64,000 nucleotides of DNA from Methylobacterium dankookense (GTDB taxonomy: Bacteria; Pseudomonadota; Alphaproteobacteria; Rhizobiales; Beijerinckiaceae). The stretch lies in assembly GCF_902141855.1 (NCBI RefSeq), contig NZ_CABFVH010000032.1:1-64000 (forward strand). Reading direction: 5' to 3'. The position numbers and the translations under genes were made by a program. A model generated the notes under the pieces. The model did not search any database and was not told the origin of the DNA. It saw only the letters and a list, made by a program, of their open reading frames with translations. The number at the start of each line of letters is the position of its first letter. The stretch's first letter is position 1. Positions 25,401 through 33,409 of this stretch are shown here, piece by piece.

Positions 25401-28287
25401 CACCTGGAAGGGGATGTCCTTCTACGAGTTCGAGGCGGTCGAGCTGAAGGTCACCGGTCGGAACGACGCGCCGGAGATCGTCGCCTCCGGCACGACCAAG
25501 GCCGGCACGGTGACGGAGACGGCCGACGGGGCGCCCGGTGAGAACACCACCGTCCACATGACCAACGGGACGATCCAGTTCTCGGACGCCAATGCCGGCG
25601 ACACCCACGCGGTGACGATCACGCCGAAGGGCGAGAACTATCTCGGCGCGATCGAGTACAAGCAGCCGAAAGCGGCCCAGTTCGGCCTGTTGCCCTGGGT
25701 CTTCGCAGTCGACGATGCCGATCTCGACACGCTGGCCGAGGGCGAGGTCCGCACCCAGGCCTATGTGGTCACGATCCGCGACGACAAGGGCGCCACCGCC
25801 ACCGAGACCATCACCGTGACGCTCACGGGCAAGAACGACGCGCCCGTCATCACGGCGGAGACGTCCGTCCTGAGCGGCGCCGTGGCGGAGCTGCCGGACG
25901 GCGACCCCGGCGAAAACGTCGGCACGCTCAAGACCTCCGGCACGATCGCCTTCTCGGATTCCGACCTCACCGACCAGCACAAGGCCGGCTACGTCGCGGC
26001 GGGCACGGGCTATCTCGGTACGTTCAAGCTCGGCACGGCGGCGAACGGCACGCTGGGCTGGAGCTTTGCGGTCGCCGACGCGGATCTCGACGGACTCGCC
26101 GCCGGGGAGGTCCGAACCCAGTCCTACGCCGTGACGATCGATGATGGCCATGGCGGCACGGCGACCCGGACGGTCACCGTCGCGATCACGGGCGCCTACG
26201 ACGATCCGAGCCGGAACCAGGCCCCCGTGATCGACGTGACGGGCTCGGTCCTGGAGGGCCACCTCACCGAGGCGGCCGAGGGGGCGCCCACGGCCAATCT
26301 GAGCGCCGCCGGCACGATCGCCTATCACGATCCGGACGGGGCCGGGGCGAGCCCGACCGTCAGCGCCGTGCCGCGGGCGGGCGACTATGTCGGCACCTTC
26401 AAGATCGGGACCGTCGGCGCGGGCTCGGCCGGATGGAGCTTCTCCGTGCCGGACGCCGCCGTGAACGCGCTCGCGGCCGGCGAGGAGCGCACCCAGATCT
26501 ACGACGTCACGGTCGATGACGGCCATGGCGGGCTGGCGACCCAGGCCGTCCGCGTCACGATCACCGGCACCAACGACGCCCCGGTCATCCTCACGCAGAC
26601 CTCCACCCTGCGCGGCGCCGTCACCGAGCTTCCGGACAAGTCGCCGGGCGAGAACCAGGCGACGCTGACGGCGAGCGGATCCATCGCCTTCTCCGACGCC
26701 GACCTGACCGACCGGCACAGCGCGAGCGTGACGGCCAAGGGCGGCGACTATCTCGGCAGCTTCAAGCTCGGCGAGCCGGCGGGCGGCAGCCTCGGCTGGA
26801 CCTTCTCGGTCAACGACGCCGCGCTCGACCGGCTCGGCAAGGGCCAGGTCGTCACCCAGTCCTACGACGTCGCGATCGCCGACGGCAAAGGCGGCCGCGC
26901 GACCCAGACCGTGGTCGTGACCATCACCGGCGCGGAGGACGACGACGCCCCGAGCAACGTGACGGTCGCCGCGCTCAAGGTGAGCGCGGGCGACGACGCC
27001 ATCCTCCTGGGCAGCAATGTCAAGCTGGCACAGGGGGCGGCTTTCGGGACGGGGGCGAACAGCCTGGCGGCAGGCGACGGCTTCACCCTGCAGGCGGGCA
27101 CGCTCAACTTCGATGCCAGCACCGGGCCGGCCAACCTCAGCCTCGGCAAGGGCGCCAACCTCAACGGCGGCGCCATCCTGATGAGCGGCGACGGGTTCGC
27201 CAACACCGTGACCATCGGCGACGAGTCGAAGGTCAGCGCGATCATCATGAACGGCGGCGGCGCCAAGGCCTCGCAGACGCTCATGTTGGGCGCCAAGGTC
27301 GTCTCCGATGCCGGGATCATTATCAGCGACAGCGGCACCGTCGCCGATCGGATGGAGGTGGCGCTCAAGATCGGCGACGGCGCGCAGATCGGTGGTGCCG
27401 TGAACGTCGACGGCTCCTACGCCACCAAGGAGGTCACGCTCGGCAACGGGGTGACCGTGAACGGGCCGATCGGCCTCCAGGGCGTCAACAACACCACGAT
27501 TGTGAAGATCGGCGACGGCCTCACCCTTAAAGGAGCGCTGACCGGGGCGGGCTCGGGCGTCGAGACGGTGGAGATCGGCAAGGACTGGCAGATCGACAGC
27601 ACGGTCAATCTCGGCGCGGGCAACGACAAGCTGAAGATCGGCACGACCACCCGCGACAGCAGCGGCACCATCACGGGCGGCGCGGGCACCGACAGCCTGG
27701 AGGTCGTCCTGACCAACCAGCAGAAGGGTGCGTTCGACGCGGCGGCCAAGGCCGCCGGCTGGACGCTCCTCGCCGACGGCAGCTGGAACACCCTGGGCAA
27801 GGCGATCACCTGGCAGGGCGTCACCTATACGAGCTTCGAATCGGCGAAGACCACGGTCGAGGCCGCCAAGGTGCTGGTCGCGCAGGCGGGCGACGACCAT
27901 ATCGGCAGCCCGGCGACTTCGCTCGCCGTCTCGGCTTCCGCGTCGAAAGCCGCTCCCGGCGCTCAGGCGGCCTCCGCGGGAACGCTTTTCGTCGGCACGG
28001 ACGGCGACGACTTCATCCTCGGCACCGACGGGGCCGACGTGATGCGGGGCGGGGCCGGCAACGACCACTTCGTCGGCGGCAAGGGCAACGACACGATCGA
28101 CGGCGGGGCCGGCCACGACGTGGCCAAGTTCGCCGGCAAGCCGGCCGACTACACCTTCCTGAAGGATCCGGACGGCACGCTCCACGTCTCGAGCGCGGCG
28201 GAGGGTCAGGACGTGCTCCACAACGTCGAGGCCGTGTTCTTCCACGGCTCCGCCGAGACGGTGCCGGTCGACCACCTGCCGGTCTGA
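22051..28287 (+). CDS. Giant secreted copper-radical-oxidase / VCBS / RTX protein
   Basis: A 2078-residue modular protein. Residues 1-505 form a kelch-like glyoxal/galactose oxidase domain. All metal and cofactor residues of that family can be matched: C81 (NIFCSNMAID) and Y144 (ARWYGTTV) for the Tyr-Cys crosslink, Y362-H363 (RMYHSTALLLPDG) and H448 (ATTHARN-DAR). The E-set ending (IPGLWMLFAVDKAGVPSVAKM) is also present. Residues ~515-655 are LamG-like. Five VCBS repeats follow (nt ~24130-24520 and ~25456-26940), as do two copies of a ~300-residue module (nt ~24559-25455 and ~26962-27865). RTX nonapeptides lie at nt ~27993-28118 (GGAGNDHFVGGKGNDTIDGG). There is no N-terminal signal, which fits type I secretion by the convergent operon at 28338-32984. 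ATG 22063 is an alternative start. Confidence 0.85.
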   Translation: MGPVMINAASKDPDHNGEWGRIIKDALIPIHSIVLPDGKVLAFGTDGTAGDYDARFVYSLYDPVTDELKVLPNTTGTNIFCSNMAIDPETGNVIIMGGDNNNTGQGGGTWSGRKDVVIFDYTTQEIRNISETDSNFALHQARWYGTTVTLSNGEILMVGGRDEKFVGSTFAEIYNAKTGMRQLSGTEMKDFHDGEGTLTGTYYYPHAWQISNGSVILIEAGGTSNSGHDVYRMDVTGNGSVAKIGKLPFDTRNLTGSIMYETDKVLVASSTGQVWKADLSQPVIKWELAFAIKDEDGSGDLIARTNGTFVMLPDGRVAMVGGSSSAGLLGDSLANAQRTVVFWDPDTGKIEYSEQQDLARMYHSTALLLPDGTIYSGGSGSPGPQENANAQILTPAYLYDKDGNINTGRPEIAAAPKNIESGATFRITVDDTSDIGKITFIKSSATTHARNADARFLELDHKIIDGNTIEVTIPKANVAIPGLWMLFAVDKAGVPSVAKMVGVDMVAIQETGSLNVGPTTVYGIDHEQIDGAFALAARFDDLNGGKNQKIFDLGNGKADNIWLGQVGESHDMEFVIRQGGQTYRVVAKDAIVEGETATWRVGVDPDGTMRIIKNSAVLASGQGVVPADVDRANYLVGESSVEGDARLIGLVRDLKIANYGNFAELDPAAPSSPCAVTGEAVCLCKMLVPNVDDTPGNDAPKVFTKYSILSGDVAELADGSPGENKTTLTTTGIVAFADADAEGHTATVAAKGDHYLGELTITKPTTAAGVKTGSVTWTFKVNDAALDGLQEGQKVVQDYDITIDDGHGGVTTQTVSVTLTGAKDGGPPTEDQIVVVPKLNPTAGDDAIVLGDNVRLMAGADLGGGANRLEVGNYFELRAGNLTFGNSKDSAALTLGTNARLSGGDIIMDKGGIKNTLVLGSEADFSQIKMDGNGAGTVNAITVGDKSKSDAGIDMDGAGTAASRANMTIKLGDAVTIGGAIDADGAYASKTFTFGSGVTVNGPIYMNGQQDVNTVTAGDNFTLKGAYYGTATGVDTLTIGKDWTIDGPVYLEAGDDRLAIGTSSVDKTPTAFYGGAGTDTLVLTLDNADLASFEAAAKATGWTTLGGDKWSAKSLGLTWKGMSFYEFEAVELKVTGRNDAPEIVASGTTKAGTVTETADGAPGENTTVHMTNGTIQFSDANAGDTHAVTITPKGENYLGAIEYKQPKAAQFGLLPWVFAVDDADLDTLAEGEVRTQAYVVTIRDDKGATATETITVTLTGKNDAPVITAETSVLSGAVAELPDGDPGENVGTLKTSGTIAFSDSDLTDQHKAGYVAAGTGYLGTFKLGTAANGTLGWSFAVADADLDGLAAGEVRTQSYAVTIDDGHGGTATRTVTVAITGAYDDPSRNQAPVIDVTGSVLEGHLTEAAEGAPTANLSAAGTIAYHDPDGAGASPTVSAVPRAGDYVGTFKIGTVGAGSAGWSFSVPDAAVNALAAGEERTQIYDVTVDDGHGGLATQAVRVTITGTNDAPVILTQTSTLRGAVTELPDKSPGENQATLTASGSIAFSDADLTDRHSASVTAKGGDYLGSFKLGEPAGGSLGWTFSVNDAALDRLGKGQVVTQSYDVAIADGKGGRATQTVVVTITGAEDDDAPSNVTVAALKVSAGDDAILLGSNVKLAQGAAFGTGANSLAAGDGFTLQAGTLNFDASTGPANLSLGKGANLNGGAILMSGDGFANTVTIGDESKVSAIIMNGGGAKASQTLMLGAKVVSDAGIIISDSGTVADRMEVALKIGDGAQIGGAVNVDGSYATKEVTLGNGVTVNGPIGLQGVNNTTIVKIGDGLTLKGALTGAGSGVETVEIGKDWQIDSTVNLGAGNDKLKIGTTTRDSSGTITGGAGTDSLEVVLTNQQKGAFDAAAKAAGWTLLADGSWNTLGKAITWQGVTYTSFESAKTTVEAAKVLVAQAGDDHIGSPATSLAVSASASKAAPGAQAASAGTLFVGTDGDDFILGTDGADVMRGGAGNDHFVGGKGNDTIDGGAGHDVAKFAGKPADYTFLKDPDGTLHVSSAAEGQDVLHNVEAVFFHGSAETVPVDHLPV

Positions 28288-28299
28288 CCGGCCGCCCAG

Positions 28300-28330
28300 C
28301 CGCTCCCGGTCGCGCCACGATCGGGAGCGG
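28300..28330. terminator. Bidirectional hairpin terminator
   Basis: Arms 28300-28312 and 28318-28330 form a 13-bp stem with one G-T pair and a 5-base loop. It lies between the convergent stops of the secreted oxidase and the outer-membrane gene. No long T-tract follows. Confidence 0.6.
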
Positions 28331-28337
28331 TCCCCGG

Positions 28338-29837
28338 TCACCGCTTCGGCGCGCGCTCCCGCACCGAACCCGTAACGACGTCCCCGGACAAGGCTCCTGC
28401 CGTCGCGTCGGGACGCAGGGACGCCAGCGCGCCGCGCGCGCCGACGATCTCCGGCAGCAGGCCCGCCGTCAGCGCGAGACGGGCGATCGCGGCGAAGCGC
28501 GTGTTGACCGACTCGAGCTCCTCCGTCGTCGCAAGGGCGAGGCGGCGGCGGGTGAGCAGGACGTCGTCGATGGGCAGGAGGCCGATGCCGTACTGGTCCA
28601 CCTTCGCGGCATAGGCCGCCTGCAGGGCCTCGATCTTCCGGCGTGCGAATTTTGCGCGCTCCGCCGCCGCCTTGGCCTCGACCCAGCCGACCTTCAGCTG
28701 CGTCGCCGCCTTGCGGTCCTCGGCGAGCGCCCGGTGCATGGCCGCGTCGGCCAGTTCGCCCGCCTCCCGGATGTCGGCGAGCGTGGTCAGCTCGACGAGG
28801 GGGACGTTGAGCTGGAGGCCGAGGGACAGGCCCTCCGGCGCGCTGACGCTGCGGTAATTCTCTGTCGCCCTGTAATCGGCCTTGAGGTCGAGCCGCGGCA
28901 GGTAGCGGCCGATCGCGGCTTTGCGCGCGTCGTCGGCGGCGTTGTAGCGGTGCCAGCTCGCCTGCAGCCCCGCATTGCGTGCCCGGGTGAGCCGGGCGAG
29001 GTTGTCGAGCCCGTGGCGCTGGACCGCGTCGAGGTTCGGCAGCACGAAGCGCCCCGGCGATGCCTGCCGCAGCTGGGCGGACAGCACCGCCTGGGACTTC
29101 TCGGCGGAGGCCTGCGCCGCGACGAGGGTGCGGGCGACGTCGTTCAGCTCCGCGACCAGGTCGGCGACGTCGCCCTCGCTCGCATGCCCGGCCGCGACGC
29201 GCCCCCGCACCGCCGCCTGGAGCCGCGTCAGGTCCCGGAAGTTCTCCTCCAGCACCTTCGCTTGGCGCACCGCGAAGTTCAGCTCGACCGCGGCGTTGAT
29301 CGTCTCCAGCGCCACGCCCTCGGTGGTGCGCCGGACCTCGGCGGACGCGGCGAGGGCTGCGTTCTCCGCGCTCCTCTGGCTGTAGAGGCGCTGGCCGCCA
29401 TCGAGGAGCGGAAGCGCCACCGAGATGCCGGCGGTCTTGCCCGGATCGCGGTAGGAGGGGGCGGAATAGGGATCCCGCCCGATCCAGGCCGTGCCGGAGA
29501 CGACCGGCGCGAAGGCCGCCCAGGCGCGGCCGACCCGCGTGTCGGCGGCGTCCCGCTCGGCCACCGAGCTGCGGACGAGGTCGCTCTCGCCGATCGCGAT
29601 CGAGACCGCGTCCATCAGGTCGGCCGAGCCGCCGCGCGGGCTGCGCGGCAGGGCAGGGGGCGCCACGGCGAGGAAGGCCCGCGCCCTCCCCGGGAGGCGG
29701 GCGGGCTCGGGTGCCGCGGCGTAGACCTCGCCGATCGAGGAGCGCAATCCGATCGCGGCCGCCGGGAAGGCCTCCTCGGCGGAGGCGGGGCCCGCGAGCA
29801 GGGCCGCGCAGGCGAGCGCCAGGAGCGTGCGGGCCAT
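28338..29837 (-). CDS. TolC-family outer-membrane channel of a type I secretion system
   Basis: A 499-residue outer-membrane efflux protein with a Sec signal (LLALACAALLAGPASAEE). It has the two-fold TolC pattern: helical hairpins (TEGVALETINAAVELNFAVRQAKVLEEN, then ADIREAGELADAAMHRALAEDRKAA) and strand segments (SAPSYRDPGKTAGISVALPLL; APEGLSLGLQLNVPL). It is the last gene of ABC-MFP-OMP, two bases after the adaptor stop. Its likely cargo is the RTX protein encoded convergently. Confidence 0.85.
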   Translation of the reverse strand: MARTLLALACAALLAGPASAEEAFPAAAIGLRSSIGEVYAAAPEPARLPGRARAFLAVAPPALPRSPRGGSADLMDAVSIAIGESDLVRSSVAERDAADTRVGRAWAAFAPVVSGTAWIGRDPYSAPSYRDPGKTAGISVALPLLDGGQRLYSQRSAENAALAASAEVRRTTEGVALETINAAVELNFAVRQAKVLEENFRDLTRLQAAVRGRVAAGHASEGDVADLVAELNDVARTLVAAQASAEKSQAVLSAQLRQASPGRFVLPNLDAVQRHGLDNLARLTRARNAGLQASWHRYNAADDARKAAIGRYLPRLDLKADYRATENYRSVSAPEGLSLGLQLNVPLVELTTLADIREAGELADAAMHRALAEDRKAATQLKVGWVEAKAAAERAKFARRKIEALQAAYAAKVDQYGIGLLPIDDVLLTRRRLALATTEELESVNTRFAAIARLALTAGLLPEIVGARGALASLRPDATAGALSGDVVTGSVRERAPKR

Positions 29838-29839
29838 CG

Positions 29840-31228
29840 TCAGGGCTCCCGGAAGCTGCGGCCGAGGCTGTCGATGAACGGCTTGAGGATGTAGCCGGCG
29901 AAGGTGCGGCTCTCGCCCTCGATATAGACCTGACCGACCATGCCGGCGCCGAGCAGGGCCGCCACGCCCGGCTGCTCGGGCTTCAGCCGCATCTCCACCT
30001 CGAAATAATGCTGCCCGGTGCGCTCGTCCGAGGTGGCGTCGGCGGCCACGCGCGAGACCACGCCCGGGACGTCGTCGTAGAGGCGCGCGTTCAGCGCCGA
30101 GATCTTCGCGCGGGCGCCCAGGCCGACGCGCACATGGGTGATGTCGGTGGGCGCGACCCGCGCCTTGACGGTCAGCGCGCCGCCGAGCGGCACGATCTCC
30201 GCGAGCACCTCGCCCGGTGTCACCACGGCGCCGACGGTGGCGTGCTTGGAATGTACCACCGTGCCGGCCACCGGCGCCCGCAGGTCCGTGGAGCGGACGG
30301 CGGTCTCGGCGGCCCGGATCTGGTCGGCGATCTGCCCGATCTCGGCGATCACGTCGGTCAGCCGGCCGGAGGTCTGCCGCTGGTCGGTGAGCCGCGCCTG
30401 CCGGATCCGCGAGCCGGTCTCCTCCATCTCGTCGGCGAGCGCGCCCGCCTCCGCCTTCAGGTTGGCGAGCTCCGCCTTGCGGGCGAGGAGCTGGTCCTCC
30501 CCGTCCCAGAGCGTCTTGCGCGCGAGATGGCCCCGGCTCGCGACCGGCCGCATCGCCGTGACCTGCCGGTCCAGGGAGGCGACCTGCGCGCCCACGGCCT
30601 CGATGCGCTCCGACAGGCCCTGTCGGCGCCGGGCCATCGCCTCCTTGCGCGCCACCATGGCGTCGATCTCGGCGAGCGCGGCGCCGCGCCCGCGCGTGAA
30701 TTCCCGCTCCTGCTCCGCGAGGAGCGGATCGACCGGACCGGCCTCGCGGACCGGAACGATCGTTCCCCCCGAGAGCGGCGCCGCGTCGGGGAGGCCCTTG
30801 CGCAGCCCGAGCAGGTTGAAGCGGCCGCCGAGCGCCCCGTCGCCGCCCGCCGCGAAGGCGTTCTCCGCCTCGAGCCGCTGCCGCATCGCGTCGAGCACCG
30901 CGAAGCGCCCCCTGAGGCGGGTCAGTTCCGCCTGGTCGTGGACCGGGTCGAGGGTCGCCACGGTGCCGCCGGCCTCCACGGTCTCGCCGTCGCGGACGCG
31001 AATCTCGGTGATCACGCCGCCCGTCCGGTGCTGGAGCACCTTGTTCTGGCCGCTGGCGATGACGACGCCGTCGGCGACGACGGCCGAGTCGAGCGGGCAC
31101 AGCACCGCCCAGAGGACGAACAGCCCCGAGGCGCCCAGCAGGACGCGACTCGACGTCGTCAGGATGTCGCGCGAGCCGGTCCGGACATCCTCCGCCCAGC
31201 TGCCGCGCATGTCGTCGGGAGCGCTCAC
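29840..31228 (-). CDS. HlyD/PrtE-family type I secretion membrane fusion protein
   Basis: A 462-residue adaptor with one N-terminal membrane helix (about 27-47, SRVLLGASGLFVLWAVLCPL). A lipoyl half-motif follows (VLQHRTGGVITEIRVRDGETVEAGG), then long coiled coils (about 85-325). The second half-motif (DLRAPVAGTVVHSKHATVGAVVTPGE) and a beta-barrel end the protein. The C-terminal GYILKPFIDSLGRSFREP matches the HlyD/PrtE pattern. It bridges the ABC exporter and the TolC-like channel. Confidence 0.9.
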   Translation of the reverse strand: MSAPDDMRGSWAEDVRTGSRDILTTSSRVLLGASGLFVLWAVLCPLDSAVVADGVVIASGQNKVLQHRTGGVITEIRVRDGETVEAGGTVATLDPVHDQAELTRLRGRFAVLDAMRQRLEAENAFAAGGDGALGGRFNLLGLRKGLPDAAPLSGGTIVPVREAGPVDPLLAEQEREFTRGRGAALAEIDAMVARKEAMARRRQGLSERIEAVGAQVASLDRQVTAMRPVASRGHLARKTLWDGEDQLLARKAELANLKAEAGALADEMEETGSRIRQARLTDQRQTSGRLTDVIAEIGQIADQIRAAETAVRSTDLRAPVAGTVVHSKHATVGAVVTPGEVLAEIVPLGGALTVKARVAPTDITHVRVGLGARAKISALNARLYDDVPGVVSRVAADATSDERTGQHYFEVEMRLKPEQPGVAALLGAGMVGQVYIEGESRTFAGYILKPFIDSLGRSFREP

Positions 31229-31289
31229 GCGAATGGCCTTCCGTTGTGCCGGTTCCGCGGCGGGCGGCGGTGTGCGTCTCTCATCGAGG

Positions 31290-32984
31290 TCACGCGACGC
31301 GGGCCGGTCTCGGCTCGGCGTCGGCCTGTGGCTGCGGCGTGGGCGCCGCCTGGATGGTGAGTTCCTCCAGCCGGCCCTCCGCGATGGTGAAGGCGCGGTT
31401 GACCACTCGCAGGATGGAGGTGCGGTGGGCCGCGATCACCACAGCGGCGCCACGTCGGCGCGCCTCGGCCACCGCCACGAGCAGGGCGCGCTCGCCCGGC
31501 TGGTCGAGGCTCGCATTGGGCTCGTCGAGGACGAGGATGCGCGGGTCGCCGTAGAGGGCGCGGGCGAGCGCGATCCGCTGCTTCTGGCCGGTGGAGAGGG
31601 CGAAGGCCTGGCCGCCGAGCGGGGTGCGGTAGCCGTCCGGCAGCCCGACGATCAGGTCGTGGACGCTGGCGCCCTTGGCCGCCGCGATGACCTTCTCCTC
31701 CGTCGCCTCGGGATCGAAGCGCGCGATGTTCATCCCGACCGTGCCGGGGAAGAACTCGATGTCCTGCGGCATGTAGCCGACGATCCTGCCCCATTGGCTC
31801 GAGGGCCAGACGTCCTGCCCGATATCGTCCACGGAGACGGCCCCGGCGGTCGGCGCGATGGCGCCGACCATGATCCGGATCAGGGTCGACTTGCCCGCGC
31901 CGGTCGGGCCGGTGACGAGGACCGCCTCGCCGGGCGCCACCCGCAGGGTGATGTCCGACAGGAGCCGGCGGTCAGGCTTGCCGGGGTCGGGCGCGTAGGT
32001 CACGGCGTCGAGGGAGAGCCGCCCCTCGGGCTCGGGCAGGCTCATGCGCGCCTGGATCGACTTGTCCGGCCCGGTCAGCGCCTCGATGTCGCGGATGGCG
32101 GCCAGCCCGCGCGAGATCTGCTCCCAGCCGCCGATGACCTGATCGATCGGACTGAACGCCTTGCCCGAGACCATCGACGACATGAAGATCATGCCGGCCG
32201 ACATGTCGTTGTGCAGCACCAGGAACGCGCCCCAGGCCATCATGATGACCTGCAAGGCCTGGCGGAAGGTCTTGCTGGCGGCCTGGTAGCGGGCCGACTT
32301 CGCGCCCACCGCCTCGTTCTCGTTGAGGACCAGGGCGGTCTTGCGTCCCCAGATCGTGAGGAAGGTCGAGAGCATGCCGTGGGCCCGCAGGTCCTCGATC
32401 CGCTGGAAGGCGCCCTGCGCGAAGCCGATCGCGTCGCTCTCCGCCTGGCGGCTGCGCTCGCGCTCGGTCTCGGTGGCCGCGATGTTGAGCCAGCTCAGGG
32501 CGGCGAGCACCAGGATGCCGATCACCGTCAGCAGGCCGAGGCTCCAGTGCAGCACCGCCATGATGAGCACGTAGAAGGGGATGAAGGGGACATCGAACAG
32601 CGTGACGAAGGTGCGGCCGCCGATGAAGCCGCGCGCGGTCGAGAAGTCGCGCAGCGTCTTGCCCGATCTCTGCGCGGCCTTCGGGTCGGCCGCCATCCGG
32701 GCGAAGAGCTTGGGCGCGACCGAGACGGTGTATTTCGCGGCCGCCCGGACGGCGGGATGGCTGCGGACGGCGTCGGCGAGGCCCCAGACGGCGAGCGCCG
32801 CGATCACGATGAGCGTCAGGTAGATCAGCGTCCCGATCGAGCGCGAAGCCAGCACGCGGTCGTAGACCTGCAGCATGTGGAGCGAGGGCGCGATGACGAG
32901 CAGGTTGGTAATGACCGAATACAGAAGTATCGCCCGCATGTGGGGCCCAATGCCCCTGATCATTGCCGCGAACGATGCGTTCAT
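31290..32984 (-). CDS. Type I secretion ABC transporter (PrtD family)
   Basis: A 564-residue fused membrane/ATPase half-transporter. It has six helices (for example YSVITNLLVIAPSLHMLQVYDRVLASRS) and no N-terminal C39 domain, as in PrtD/LapB-class exporters of RTX proteins. Walker A is GPTGAGKSTL, the Q-loop region is YMPQDIEFFPGTVGMNIARF, the signature is LSTGQKQRIALARAL and Walker B is ILVLDEPNASLD. GAGGGG lies eight bases before ATG 32984. It heads the secretion operon. Confidence 0.92.
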   Translation of the reverse strand: MNASFAAMIRGIGPHMRAILLYSVITNLLVIAPSLHMLQVYDRVLASRSIGTLIYLTLIVIAALAVWGLADAVRSHPAVRAAAKYTVSVAPKLFARMAADPKAAQRSGKTLRDFSTARGFIGGRTFVTLFDVPFIPFYVLIMAVLHWSLGLLTVIGILVLAALSWLNIAATETERERSRQAESDAIGFAQGAFQRIEDLRAHGMLSTFLTIWGRKTALVLNENEAVGAKSARYQAASKTFRQALQVIMMAWGAFLVLHNDMSAGMIFMSSMVSGKAFSPIDQVIGGWEQISRGLAAIRDIEALTGPDKSIQARMSLPEPEGRLSLDAVTYAPDPGKPDRRLLSDITLRVAPGEAVLVTGPTGAGKSTLIRIMVGAIAPTAGAVSVDDIGQDVWPSSQWGRIVGYMPQDIEFFPGTVGMNIARFDPEATEEKVIAAAKGASVHDLIVGLPDGYRTPLGGQAFALSTGQKQRIALARALYGDPRILVLDEPNASLDQPGERALLVAVAEARRRGAAVVIAAHRTSILRVVNRAFTIAEGRLEELTIQAAPTPQPQADAEPRPARVA

Positions 32985-33409
32985 CTTCAGCCCCTCGTTG
33001 CGAGAGGGTTAGGAGGGCATGGTTAAGTCCATGTTAAAATTCCCATCTACGGCAGCTCATTTCCGCCATGACTGTGCCGGATGCCGGAGCCCAGGTCTGT
33101 TCAGGTTGGGCTGGCGCGCGGTGATGGACGGCGCGATCACACATTTCGCCGCGCGATGGGGCGATCGTTTCCGCTGGAATGGCGCCACCGGATCCACATC
33201 GCCGGCCGCGGCGATGCAATTTCCGATTGTATTCGCGTGAATATTACCGTTCCAGTAGAAGCGATCGAGCGATGACATGAAAAAAGCGTGTCACGTCTTG
33301 GATCGTGCGTCGCGAAATCATTTTTTAACATGCTCACCTTACCCAGACAAGTAATCGAAGGGATGCCGCTCAAGGCGTTCGTGAACCTTGCACGGAGCAT
33401 GGGTCGGAC
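32985..33409. other. Gene-free divergent region between the secretion operon and the Tad-like genes
   Basis: No convincing gene is present. Several short frames exist but none has a ribosome site with family-like content. The area near 33230-33340 is AT-rich (A and T runs) and is the likely place for promoters of both divergent operons. No specific motif could be assigned. Confidence 0.4.

Noticed and set aside
21685-28341. A 2218-residue open frame on the minus strand opposite the secreted oxidase gene
   Set aside because: It is Arg/Gly/Asp/Val-rich, shows no domain and mirrors the repeats of the plus-strand gene. High-GC genes with strong third-position bias routinely leave open antisense frames.
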